A DNA stretch of 64,000 bases, from the NCBI GenBank assembly GCA_023647555.1, contig JALRLY010000259.1, positions 1 through 64,000 on the forward strand, read 5' to 3'. The translations under genes and the position numbers were made by a program. Shown in pieces: positions 27,971-36,629 of the stretch; position 1 is the first letter of the stretch, and each line of letters opens with the position of its first letter. Source of the stretch: Pancytospora philotis (lineage: Eukaryota; Microsporidia). The notes beneath the pieces are model-generated. The model was not told the origin of the DNA. It ran no database searches and was given only the letters and a program-made list of their open reading frames with translations.

Positions 27971-29560
27971 TTACTTGCCAGGGAACACACAGACCTCGTT
28001 GATTCTGAGCACGCTGATGGCCGCCTCGGTCGCTGCCTTCAGCACCTTGAGCTTGTACATGGTGGGCTCCACGATGCCGCACTCGAGGTTATCCTGCACC
28101 GTGCCGGTCACCACGTTGAGCCCCATGAACTTGCTGTAGTCGCCGCTCTCGAAAATGGCCTGCTGCCGCGACAGCAGCTCCGGGACCAGCGCGTTGGCAT
28201 CCAGGCCCGCGTTTGATGCGAGGATGCGCGGGAGCTCGAGCAGCGCCTCCGTGTAGCGGTGCACGGCAATGAGCTCGCGGCAGTTTGTGCGCGTGACAAA
28301 CTCCTCGAGGACGAAGGACAGCGCGGCCTCCACCGCGCCGCCGCCGGGAACCACGGACTTGGACTCGAGCGTCCGCTTCAGCACCTGGAACGCGTCGTTC
28401 AGCGCGCGCTCCGCCTCGTCCAGGATCTGGCTGTTCGGCCCGCGCAGCAGCACGGTCGACAGCGCCTCCTTGCAGCCGTTCAGATACACCAGCTCGCTAT
28501 CGCCGATCTCCTTGAGCTCGAAGAGCGCGCACTCCCCGAGGCCCTCGAGCACGTACTCGTTGTCGATGCTGACCATGGACTCCTTCAGCTCGGTGCCCGT
28601 GCCGCGCGCGATGGCAAGGAGATCCTCGCGCCCGCAGCGCCGCACCGCCACGATCCCGTGGTCCGCGAACATCTTGATGCACATCTCGTCCATTCCGCCG
28701 GTGGTGAGGACCAGCGTGGCTCCAGAGTTTACGATCGCAAGGCACTTGTTCTTCGTCATCTCGATCTCTCTGATCCTGATGTCCTCCATCTTCGCCGGGT
28801 CGGTCACGCGGATGTTCACGCTGAGCGGCAGCTTCTCTTTGAGGAGCGAGAAGCCGAGACAGGCGATCCGCGGGCGCTCCAGACGCCTGGGCATGAGCTT
28901 GGAGGCCACGGAGCAGTTCAGCACGTAGCCGTTGAAGAACTCAGACTCCGCCAGGGACCCGCCCAGGGACTTGAGAATGTTGATGCGATCCACGTGGTAG
29001 AGGCGGTCGTGCAGCACGTTAGAGAGCGCATCGCGCACAATCTTGGCGAAGAGCTCTTTCTCCTCGTTGATGATCTTGGAGGCCATCGAAGTCTCGACCA
29101 CCGCGCTGATGTGGCTCTCGCCCTCGAGCTTCCGGGCCACGTGCTCTTTGATGTACCGCACACTCTCGCTGAACGCCATGCGGTAGCCGGACACCACGAC
29201 GGAGGGATGCACGTTCTCCCTGATGAGGCTGGCGCCCGCCATGATGAGCTGGGCCGCCAGGAGCACCACGGAGGTTGTGCCGTCCCCCACCTCCTCGTCC
29301 TGCTTCAGCGCCAGGTTCACCAGCATGCGCGCGGCCGGGTCCTCTATCAGCATGTTGGACAGGATCGTCGCGCCGTCGTTGGTGATCAGCACCGCGCCGC
29401 TCGCGTCGATGCACATCTTGTCGAGCCCGAGCGGGCCGTAGGACGTCCTGATGCTCTCGTAGATCTTCTGCACCGACGCGCTGTTCCGCTTCGTGGCGTT
29501 GTGGCCGCTGAACACCTCGCAGCCCGTAAGGAGCGCGTTGGCTGATATTTCCTGGGCCAT
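27971..29560 (-). CDS. CCT1: T-complex protein 1 subunit alpha (CCT1)
   Basis: A 529-residue group II chaperonin. It shows 'YGPLGLDKMCID', 'VLITNDGATILSNM', 'DEEVGDGTTSVVLLAAQL' (nucleotide-binding GDGTT) and 'VVPGGGAVEAALS'. The stretch 'HPSVVVSGYRMA' and 'YIKEHVARKLE' place it nearest CCT alpha. It is one of eight subunits that form the cytosolic TRiC/CCT ring, folding actin and tubulin. The start at 29560 directly follows CAGCCCTT; a frame five codons longer also exists. No frameshift or missing motif is seen. Confidence 0.88.
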   Translation of the reverse strand: MAQEISANALLTGCEVFSGHNATKRNSASVQKIYESIRTSYGPLGLDKMCIDASGAVLITNDGATILSNMLIEDPAARMLVNLALKQDEEVGDGTTSVVLLAAQLIMAGASLIRENVHPSVVVSGYRMAFSESVRYIKEHVARKLEGESHISAVVETSMASKIINEEKELFAKIVRDALSNVLHDRLYHVDRINILKSLGGSLAESEFFNGYVLNCSVASKLMPRRLERPRIACLGFSLLKEKLPLSVNIRVTDPAKMEDIRIREIEMTKNKCLAIVNSGATLVLTTGGMDEMCIKMFADHGIVAVRRCGREDLLAIARGTGTELKESMVSIDNEYVLEGLGECALFELKEIGDSELVYLNGCKEALSTVLLRGPNSQILDEAERALNDAFQVLKRTLESKSVVPGGGAVEAALSFVLEEFVTRTNCRELIAVHRYTEALLELPRILASNAGLDANALVPELLSRQQAIFESGDYSKFMGLNVVTGTVQDNLECGIVEPTMYKLKVLKAATEAAISVLRINEVCVFPGK

Positions 29561-29819
29561 AAGGGCTGCAGGCACTGGCGAGAAAATTTTTGGATAGTAG
29601 CGGCTTGTGCGGAATGGCGCTGGAGATTTAAAGATGCGAGAGTGCTGTAAAGAAGAATTGAATAGTGAATAGAGAGACAGTGAACGATATCCGAAGCAAT
29701 CATGATGAGATAAGAAATTGCTTTTTGCAAGCTACATTGCTGTAGTCTCAACAAACTAGACAGCTCCGCACACCACCTCATCCAATAATAATCATAAAAC
29801 AGCGCTGCTGGAATACTAT

Positions 29820-30188
29820 TTAATTCGTAAAGGCGAAAATCTTGGCAGGGTACTTGACAGCACGCACGCGGGCGCGGTGGACCTTCTGGTTGGTCTGCTT
29901 CGAGGTGAGCTTGGCCCGCAGCGCCTTGTTCTTCTTCTCGCGCAGCTCCTTGGGCACGTGCTTCTTGCCCTTGTACTCCGCGACGAGCGCCTGCAGCTGC
30001 TTCTCTCTAATGATCTGCGTGCACCGCGTGACGTTCTTGCGCGCAGTGCGGATTTCGAGCGGCTCCACGGTCTGGGAGTGCTTGCGCTGCAGCAGCTGCT
30101 GGTGCGCCCTCTTGAACATCTCCAGCTCCTGCGTGAGCTGCTCGGCAGTAAGCTCCCTGAGTTCGCTGGCACAGACCTTGTCGGACAT
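29820..30188 (-). CDS. RPL35: Large-subunit ribosomal protein uL29 (L35)
   Basis: A 122-residue ribosomal protein. The N-terminal helix 'ELRELTAEQLTQELEMFKR', the middle 'IRTARKNVTRCTQIIREKQ' and 'YKGKKHVPKELREKKNKALR' follow eukaryotic L35 closely in order. It sits near the polypeptide exit tunnel. The ATG at 30188 is preceded by AAATTTTTACAGTTTGAGCCCATA. No intron near the start is apparent. Strong GC bias at third positions fits high expression. The stop TAA lies in AATTAAATAG. Confidence 0.93.
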   Translation of the reverse strand: MSDKVCASELRELTAEQLTQELEMFKRAHQQLLQRKHSQTVEPLEIRTARKNVTRCTQIIREKQLQALVAEYKGKKHVPKELREKKNKALRAKLTSKQTNQKVHRARVRAVKYPAKIFAFTN

Positions 30189-30236
30189 TATGGGCTCAAA
30201 CTGTAAAAATTTGAAAGCGAAAAATTTTATTAATCG

Positions 30237-30403
30237 GCGCAGAGCGGCCGCAGAGCCAGCGGGGCATAGCAGCCCTCTATGGTAGTCGGCGCGCAAGCCG
30301 TGCGCAGATATTGGGAGCGAGAACCGCCGGGCAAAAGTCGCACGGCCAATATCGCTGATTGCGTGTGAGGGCAGCTCAAAAAATGATTATAAGCCTGTTT
30401 TTT
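30237..30403 (+). ncRNA. Candidate structured Pol III RNA
   Basis: The 363 bp gap between L35 and the next gene holds dense nested pairing. GCCCTC (30272-30277) pairs with GAGGGC (30367-30372). Inside, CGGC/GCCG forms a hairpin with loop GCGCAA. GATATTGG (30307-30314) pairs perfectly with CCAATATC (30346-30353), enclosing a domain with GCGA/TCGC. A run of six T (30398-30403) follows 26 bases after the outer helix, on the plus strand, as Pol III terminators do. An AAAAATTTT box at about 30223 lies upstream. No conserved SRP, RNase P, U4, U5 or U6 signature could be read, so its class is unknown. Confidence 0.45.
30398..30403 (+). terminator. Run of six T after a structured RNA
   Basis: Six T residues on the plus strand, 26 bases after the outer helix of the candidate RNA. 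It would serve as an RNA polymerase III terminator if that RNA is real. Confidence 0.4.
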
Positions 30404-30551
30404 ACGCAGAACAGCGCATTTAGACGTAAATAGCACTCTCGTGCAAACAGCATCGAGAGCACTGGCGGTAAACGCGGATCCTATACGAACTGCTAAAATA
30501 CTACATCTACCGTCCAACGATTTTAATGGATGCATCCAAGACGCCCGCCGC

Positions 30552-30788
30552 TCACTCCAGCCTAAAGGTGTAGTTGCCGGTGTCGGGGATCTTGTTCTTA
30601 AGCCGCCGGATCTTGATCCGCGCCAGCATGTTGTGGATCTGCTGCGCGACGGCCAGCTCGTGCTCGTAATACTTGGTGTACTCGCTGAGCGCCGCGGCCG
30701 CGTCCTTCTTCTCGACAGTCCCGGCCAAGTGCAGGAGGCTGTCGATGTCGTTCTCCTTGACTGCTGCTCTGATCTGCTCCAGCACCAT
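30552..30788 (-). CDS. Small hypothetical helical protein, 78 aa
   Basis: Start at 30788 after GCACGCGCCCCC, which fits the local context better than the far-upstream alternative. The protein is helical and charged, with two probable helices around 'VLEQIRAAVKEND' and 'YYEHELAVAQQIHNMLAR', and ends 'NYTFRLE'. GC-rich codons support expression. No family recognised. Confidence 0.55.
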   Translation of the reverse strand: MVLEQIRAAVKENDIDSLLHLAGTVEKKDAAAALSEYTKYYEHELAVAQQIHNMLARIKIRRLKNKIPDTGNYTFRLE

Positions 30789-31089
30789 GGGGGCGCGTGC
30801 AAAAAATAATTCAACGGCGCGGCGGTATGAAAAATCGTGGAGCAGAAGCAACGGAGCTACTGCGGCTTCGGATGGACATCTATGCCTAAGAAGTGGCGGG
30901 AATGAGTCCGCGACATACGTATTAAATAGACATTTTTCATAATACGAATAGTATAGCAGAGAATAGACCATTTATTGTTATTGCACCATGCAACATACAC
31001 ATGTGCATTTCGCGCTGACCCGCCGCACCGCGGATCCCGTTCGTTATCAGCGGAGAAACCGCAAAATTTTTGCACCCAGCCGCAGAACA
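30789..31089. other. Divergent promoter region
   Basis: Contains GCAAAATTTTTGCACCC near 31060, the start-context box of the Rpf1 gene. No gene seen. Confidence 0.45.
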
Positions 31090-31632
31090 ATGTGTCCGAG
31101 TATATCAGTAATAGAGAAAGCAGACTTCCACCCGCGCACCAAGACGCTCGTAGCGGAGCTCATGGAGATCATCCCGGGGCTCGAGACGGGCGACGGCGGC
31201 GACACCGTCGTGTCGATAACGGAGGACGTGGGCCCGCAGTTCATCACGTTCAAGAACGCAGAGCGGCAGTTCGTGTTCAAGCTGATCCACTTCAAGAGCC
31301 GCGACGACCTTGGCATCGCGCACTCCATCAAGAAGGAGCCCAGCCAGCTGGTGCTCAACAACTTCGTGAGCAGCATCGGGCTGAGCGTGGCCGACTTCCT
31401 GATGGAGGTCTTCCCGATCTCGCTGGAGTCCAACCAGCTGGTGAACTTCACGGTGCACAAGGACTTCCTGTTCTTCCGCATGTACAGATTCTGCATCAGG
31501 GAGAAGGGGCCCGCGATGGAGCAGATCGGCCCGCATCTGACGCTCAGGCTGTGGCGCATGACGGAGTACCAGGGCGAGGAGAAGAAGTCGTACGACTTCA
31601 GGAAGTACGTCAAGAACCTGAATCTGCTCTAA
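31090..31632 (+). CDS. RPF1: Ribosome production factor 1, Brix domain
   Basis: A 180-residue Brix-domain protein. The pairing of 'PSQLVLNNFVSSIGLSVADF' with '...FPISLESNQLVNFTVHKDFLF' (in parts: LVLNNFVSSIGLSV, LVNFTVHKDFLFFRMYRF) and 'EQIGPHLTLRLW' matches Rpf1, whose human form has 'ILNNFTTRLGHS', 'FHNQRDYIFFRFHRY' and 'ELGPRFTLKL'. Rpf1 acts in nucleolar assembly of the 60S subunit. The N-terminal 'PRTKTLVAELMEIIP' starts the Brix fold directly. At 180 residues it lacks the long N-terminal tail of human RPF1 (349). Start at 31090 chosen over one 34 codons upstream because the box GCAAAATTTTTGCACCC lies between them. Confidence 0.8.
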   Translation: MCPSISVIEKADFHPRTKTLVAELMEIIPGLETGDGGDTVVSITEDVGPQFITFKNAERQFVFKLIHFKSRDDLGIAHSIKKEPSQLVLNNFVSSIGLSVADFLMEVFPISLESNQLVNFTVHKDFLFFRMYRFCIREKGPAMEQIGPHLTLRLWRMTEYQGEEKKSYDFRKYVKNLNLL

Positions 31633-31976
31633 AATCATCCATGCTGCGCGCTGCCGCGCACCAGGCAGGCCTTTTACCCTTGCTTAGTAAATTACGTTGA
31701 CATATTTTTATTGATTCCGTGTGGGCAGCTGGTGCGAGATCAGCAAGTGACAGAGACGAAAATCTGCAAAACAACTCAATTATACTACGATCGGTTTAAT
31801 TCCTATATCTTTACAAGAGCTGTGTTTACAAAAAAGCATCTGGATGCCTCAATATGCAGTTACAATGCTGCACTCCAACACAGCGGCGCCCGACCAGCCC
31901 AGCAATCTGTAATTGCGGAACGCACCGCCGACTAAAATTTTTAAGCCGCCTACTAACACCACTTTTTTAGCCCTCG
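31633..31976. other. Intergenic region upstream of SPT5
   Basis: A/T-rich with TAAAATTTTTAAG about 43 bases before the SPT5 ATG. No gene seen. Confidence 0.45.
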
Positions 31977-33917
31977 ATGTCCAGACGCGCACTGCAGTAC
32001 GTCAAAGTCGAGGCGGAGTCCGGCAGCGAGTCCGAATTTGACGGGTCCTCCGAGGACATGGACAATTTGCAGCCGGCGCTCCCGCGCGTCAAGAACTACA
32101 GGGACTTTACACGCGAAATGGAGGAGAAGTACATCGTGTCCGAGGCCGAGGACGAGGCGGAGTACGGGCTGGAGAGCGACAACGAGCTGGAGGCGCCCTC
32201 GCAGCTGCGGCTGCTGCCGACCGCGCACTCGCCGCTGCTCTTTCTCGTGCGCTGCAAGCTGGGGAAGGAGCGGGAGATCGCCGCGCGCGTGCTGGAGAGC
32301 GCCCGGACCGCCGGGCCCAAGGGCGAGCCCAGCGGCGTGTACTCGGTCGTGCAGAAGGACGGGCTGAAGGGGTATCTGTACCTCGAGGCGCACAAGAAGC
32401 AGGCCGTGGAGGACGTGCTGGCGCGCGTGCGCAACGTCGGGCGCAGCAAGCTGAGCGTGGTGCCTTTCCGCGAGATGGTGGAGGCGCTCACCTACCGCAA
32501 GGACCAGGCGGTCGGCGATTTCGCGCGCATCAAGGACGGGAAGTACAAGGGCGATCTGGTGCAGGTGCTCGAGAACGACGAGGACACGGTGAAGGTGCGG
32601 GCCGTTCCGCGCATCGGCAACACCAAGCGGCTGTTCGATCCCGAGGAGTACCGCAGCGCGGTGAAGCGCGAGGGCGGGTACATGTACAACAGGGATTTCT
32701 ACCTGGACGGGTATCTGATCAAGACGGTGCTCAAGCGCAATCTCGATTTCGATGCCGAGCCCGTGTTTGCTGAGCTTTCTGAGCTGGGCCTGAACTCTGC
32801 GATGGCGGTGAACGATACGATCCGCGTGCGCCGGGGCGATCTGCAGAGCGTCGTGGGCCGGGTGCTGAGCCTCTGCGGCCAGTCGGTGCTGATAGAGGAC
32901 AAGGAGACCCGGGAGAAGTACGAGCTGAACATCGAGGACCTGGAGAAGCACTACGAGCCCGGGCAGCTTGTGTCCTACAACGGCGTGAACGGGATGGTGG
33001 TCGGCATGGACGGGCGGAACGTCGTGGTCGGGATGAACGACTTTACGGAGGAGATAAAGGTGCCGGCGACTGCGCTGCGCGCGCCGGTGGCCCAGAGGAA
33101 GACCACGGTCGAGAGCGCTGCGATTCCGCGGATGCGCCGCGATCCCCTTGTAAATAAAAGGGTGCACATTACCGAGGGGGAGTACAAGGGCTGTGCGGGC
33201 GTGGTGAAGAATGTATATAAGGGCCGGTGTCGGGTATTTCTAGAGCTCAAGCACACGTGCATTTCCATTCCTGTGGACTCGCTCTCGTTCGAGGAAGCGC
33301 GGAGGGCCTTCCATGCGGATTCCCATGCCGTTCCTGCGGGCGATTTCAACTCGCAGGGCTCCCAGACGCCCGGCTACAAGACGCCCGGCTATACGACTCC
33401 TGGATACAAGACACCGGGTTATACGACTCCAGGCTACAAGACGCCTGGGTATACTACCCCGGGATACAAGACGCCCGGATACCAAACGCCTGGTTACAAG
33501 ACGCCGGGCTACCAGACGCCTGGGTACAAAACCCCTGGTTACACGACTCCTGGTTACAGACCGCAGGCCTCTCGGCCCGGCTACACTGAAGACGCCGGTA
33601 CCGACTGGCTCACCCAGCAGTCGGTGTACGATGGCACGCTTGTCAGCGTGCATGGCGGGACCGTGACCCTCTCCGACGTGAAGGGAGACACGTTTGTCGC
33701 CAAGGACGGCCGGACCTACGCGCGGCGCGATGTCGCCTTTGTGCGGCCGCAGCGGTACGAAAATGTGATTGTTTTGGAGGGCGCACACGCGGGGAACGAG
33801 GGAGCGCTGGTGACCATCAGCGGCGACAGCGGCACGGTCAAGACCGCGAACGGATCGACCTACACCGTTGGTATCAACCAGGTATCCAAGAAGCTCACAG
33901 ATAATAAATTCATTTAA
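31977..33917 (+). CDS. SPT5: Transcription elongation factor SPT5
   Basis: A 646-residue Spt5. An acidic N-terminus (about 10-70) is followed by the NGN domain (about 80-175, binds Spt4) and several KOW domains ('VGDFARIKDGKYKGDLVQVL', 'KRVHITEGEYKGCAGVVKN' and others). A C-terminal repeat region of 13 TPGYx units spans about residues 464-528. After the repeats another KOW-like region closes the protein. Spt5 clamps RNA polymerase II and its C-terminal Thr is the target of P-TEFb kinases in other eukaryotes. The length is about two-thirds of the yeast protein (1063). It is on the plus strand with an AATAAATTC signal overlapping the stop. Confidence 0.92.
   Translation: MSRRALQYVKVEAESGSESEFDGSSEDMDNLQPALPRVKNYRDFTREMEEKYIVSEAEDEAEYGLESDNELEAPSQLRLLPTAHSPLLFLVRCKLGKEREIAARVLESARTAGPKGEPSGVYSVVQKDGLKGYLYLEAHKKQAVEDVLARVRNVGRSKLSVVPFREMVEALTYRKDQAVGDFARIKDGKYKGDLVQVLENDEDTVKVRAVPRIGNTKRLFDPEEYRSAVKREGGYMYNRDFYLDGYLIKTVLKRNLDFDAEPVFAELSELGLNSAMAVNDTIRVRRGDLQSVVGRVLSLCGQSVLIEDKETREKYELNIEDLEKHYEPGQLVSYNGVNGMVVGMDGRNVVVGMNDFTEEIKVPATALRAPVAQRKTTVESAAIPRMRRDPLVNKRVHITEGEYKGCAGVVKNVYKGRCRVFLELKHTCISIPVDSLSFEEARRAFHADSHAVPAGDFNSQGSQTPGYKTPGYTTPGYKTPGYTTPGYKTPGYTTPGYKTPGYQTPGYKTPGYQTPGYKTPGYTTPGYRPQASRPGYTEDAGTDWLTQQSVYDGTLVSVHGGTVTLSDVKGDTFVAKDGRTYARRDVAFVRPQRYENVIVLEGAHAGNEGALVTISGDSGTVKTANGSTYTVGINQVSKKLTDNKFI
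33366..33560 (+). repeat. 13-unit TPGYx repeat in the SPT5 gene
   Basis: Thirteen consecutive 15-base units encode TPGYx. The variable residue alternates Lys with Thr (first seven units), later Lys with Gln, then Thr and Arg, giving a 30-base super-period. Synonymous positions vary, so the peptide rather than the DNA is conserved. Compare the Spt5 CTR of animals (TPMYGSQ type) and fission yeast (TPAWNSGSK). Confidence 0.95.
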
Positions 33918-34038
33918 ATGCTAGTAAAATTAGGGAGGATTTTTACACCAAGAGCTGCAATACAGCAGCAAGTAAAATAATGTGCACCATCGGTCGTTCA
34001 TTTCGTAAAATTTACAATAGTCGCTTCTTTGGATTACT

Positions 34039-35157
34039 TTATTTTTCTTCAGCGCTCTCATTGTTGGCATCTGCACTCGGCGCGGGCAAAGACCTGCTCA
34101 GCACCTCCTCTTCCTTGGCCAGCCGCTCGAGCACCTCCTCGTGCTTCCTATCAAGAATCTCCTCTATCTGTGTCTGCAGGCGCCCGAGGCGCAGCCGCAG
34201 CACCTCCTCGTCGTTCTCCGCCGACGCCTTCTCCTTGGCCCGCGCCTCTGTGCGGTACTGCTGGTAGTACACCACGTCTGTGCGGTGCAGCAGATCCTCG
34301 TAGTGCACGTGCAGCAGAATCCGCTGTAGTGCGAGGAAGTCGCTGATGCTCTCGTTCTCGATGTCCACGAATCCCCACGGATACCGCCGCCCTCTGATGA
34401 TCTTGCCCTGGTAGTCGTAGAGCCGCTCGCTGGCGATCGTGGCGAGCAGCCGGACATCCTCCTTGCCATCGGTCAGCTGCGGAAGGCTCGCCTCGGAGCT
34501 GAGCGGCACAAGCTCGCTGGTACCCTGCATGTCGATGATCCCCGGCACATCATCAACATCCTCGATCAGCCGCTTATTGTATTTGAACCCGGCTATCCCG
34601 TGCTCGCACAGCAGGCCGGCGACGACCTCTTTCCTCAGCACCAGCTCGCGGTTGGTATAGACATCGGCCTTGGTGATCACCGGAATCAGGTTGCACAGCT
34701 GCGAGATCGCCTTGATGGCCCTGAGCTCGGCGTTCGACAGCTTGTCGGATGGCAGCAGGTAGAGGCAGGCATGCACGCGCCTGTCCGTGTTCCTGCCCAC
34801 CAGGCTCTGCTCGTTCTCGTAGTACTCCTTGTACCTCCCCTCTATAAAGCGGATCGCCGCCGCGTGCTCGTCGCCGTGGTACGTGGTGACCGAGACGGAG
34901 AGGCGCACGCCCTCCTCGACGATCTCGTTGCAGGTGGTGGTCACCTCGTCGGACCGCTCCTTCTGGACCAGCGGGGCGCGGAAGAGCGCGTTGACGAGCG
35001 TGGACGCCCCGGACCCGCGCCTGCCCAGCACCAGCAGATTCAGCACGAACCCCTGGCCGATGGCCTGTCTGCTAAACTGGTCCGGGATGGTCGATAGGCC
35101 GACGGTCTCCGCGCACAGCTTACCGTACGAGGTCTCCACGCTGGGAACCGCTCGCAT
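34039..35157 (-). CDS. Septin with degenerate nucleotide-binding motifs
   Basis: A 372-residue septin. A P-loop-like 'LVLGRRGSGASTLVNALF' lies at residues 42-59, a 'TKADVYTNREL' (G4-type) and the septin unique element 'GFVDIENESISDFLALQRIL' with 'HVHYEDLLHRT', then a C-terminal coiled coil of about 60 residues. The Walker A lysine is replaced by Ala51 (GRRGSGAS rather than GxxGxGKS) and the DxPG switch II motif is not seen ('SVTTYHGDE'). It is therefore likely a filament subunit that does not hydrolyse GTP, as some septins in other fungi do not. Family is certain; which septin group is not. Confidence 0.87.
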   Translation of the reverse strand: MRAVPSVETSYGKLCAETVGLSTIPDQFSRQAIGQGFVLNLLVLGRRGSGASTLVNALFRAPLVQKERSDEVTTTCNEIVEEGVRLSVSVTTYHGDEHAAAIRFIEGRYKEYYENEQSLVGRNTDRRVHACLYLLPSDKLSNAELRAIKAISQLCNLIPVITKADVYTNRELVLRKEVVAGLLCEHGIAGFKYNKRLIEDVDDVPGIIDMQGTSELVPLSSEASLPQLTDGKEDVRLLATIASERLYDYQGKIIRGRRYPWGFVDIENESISDFLALQRILLHVHYEDLLHRTDVVYYQQYRTEARAKEKASAENDEEVLRLRLGRLQTQIEEILDRKHEEVLERLAKEEEVLSRSLPAPSADANNESAEEK

Positions 35158-35302
35158 TATTTACCTTCCTCCGTTTTCTTTTATGAAACACAACATGCAA
35201 TATTAAATTGGTGTGCGAATGTGAATGTGAATGCTCTTGATTGAGTAGGTATGCAATAAAACTAACTCAAGTACCATTACAAGATCCATTAACAACAGCG
35301 GT

Positions 35303-36382
35303 TTATTTACTAGCTTCGATCTGCCTGTACGCCTGCGAGACGCGTTTGCGCCAGGCGGAGAAGTTCCCCTTCATCTCCGCAAGGTCCTCGTCCGAGAGTG
35401 TGCGGGGGATAAGCCGGTCAAAGTAGAGGCGCTGCGTCTCAGAGTCGATGTAGCCCGAGACCAGCCCGTTGCCGAGGCTCTGCAGTAAAAGGGCAATGAG
35501 GTAGTTGCAATCATCGAGGTGCATCTCCGTCATGAAAGTCTCAAACGGTACGAACTTCTGCGGGGAGCTGAAGCAGATCTTAAGAATGTTGACGAGGTAA
35601 ACCTTCTCGATGATCTTCGCGACGGTCTCATCGCTGGGCCGCTCGCCCTTGATCGCCTGGAGGATCTGTGTGATCTGCTTCTTGCCGCTCCTCACCTGCT
35701 TGATATCGCCGCTCTGGAAGCTGAAGAACAGCTTCTTGAGGGCGGGGTCCTGGAGCTGGTTGAATCCCTCGAGCGAGGAGACCGCGTGGAAGTTGAAGAA
35801 GGACTCGCTGATGACAGAGAGCTGCACCAGCGGCAGCAGCACGCTGTGGTCGCCGGACTTCTCCACGTAGGCGAGCAGGTAGAACTGCGCGAGCTCTGCG
35901 TTGCCAATGGCCGTATAGAAGGAGTACGCGAGGAAGTGGAGGAACAGGTGGTTCTCCTGGCTGTACGGCACCGTGCTGGTGTTGGACTCATCGGTGTCGT
36001 AAACGGCCAGCCAGCCCAGGATCTCCGACTCGCGCTCGTCCAGCTCGCCCTGCTTGATCCGGTAGTAGCAGAGGCGGCTCTGCACGTCGATCAGCTCGCT
36101 GGTGTACCGCGGATCGTCGTCCATCTGCCCGAGGATGACGGACGCGGCGGTGTTCAGCAGCTCGACCGCTGCGCCGGTCTCCATGAAGGAGGCCAGGAGC
36201 GTGAGCGTGCTCGCGGAGGTGCGCGGGTGCATCCGCTTCATCACGTCGGTCAGCGCCTTCCCCATTTCGCCTGCATCCTGCGCGCCGATCGCCTGCACCT
36301 TCGCGAGCTCCTTGATGTACTCCGTGCAGTCGTACCACTTCCTTTCCTTGTAGAGTTTGGCAAATTTCTCACCCACAGCCAT
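35303..36382 (-). CDS. RPN9: 26S proteasome lid subunit Rpn9
   Basis: A 359-residue PCI-domain protein. The N-terminal helical repeats, the middle 'NELAQFYLLAYVEK'-type helices, the 'FNQLQDPALKKLFFSFQSGD' segment and C-terminal winged helix ('PFETFMTEMHLDDCNYLIALLLQ' in part, LDDCNYLIALLL) follow Rpn9/PSMD13 (about 376-393 aa). It is one of the lid scaffold subunits of the 19S regulator. The ATG is preceded by GAAATATTTTGGAGCCCCG. Rpn5 is encoded 1.4 kb away on the same strand. Confidence 0.83.
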   Translation of the reverse strand: MAVGEKFAKLYKERKWYDCTEYIKELAKVQAIGAQDAGEMGKALTDVMKRMHPRTSASTLTLLASFMETGAAVELLNTAASVILGQMDDDPRYTSELIDVQSRLCYYRIKQGELDERESEILGWLAVYDTDESNTSTVPYSQENHLFLHFLAYSFYTAIGNAELAQFYLLAYVEKSGDHSVLLPLVQLSVISESFFNFHAVSSLEGFNQLQDPALKKLFFSFQSGDIKQVRSGKKQITQILQAIKGERPSDETVAKIIEKVYLVNILKICFSSPQKFVPFETFMTEMHLDDCNYLIALLLQSLGNGLVSGYIDSETQRLYFDRLIPRTLSDEDLAEMKGNFSAWRKRVSQAYRQIEASK

Positions 36383-36629
36383 CGGGGCTCCAAAATATTT
36401 CTCTGAAGGTTTGTCGCGGATCGGCCAAGGACTGCTTCACGGCAGCGGGTCGAAGGATTTACCTAAACTGCACAAGATGCATATAGACTCTAAGTTTTTA
36501 TTGAAAGTTATTTTAAGCTGTATGTTTAAAGTGGCGGATTAGTGGCAAGGTGCCAATAAAACTCTATGTTGATACAGGCCCTTTGAGCCACTATGAAAAT
36601 CCACCCATTCTCCCGGCACGCGGTAGCTC

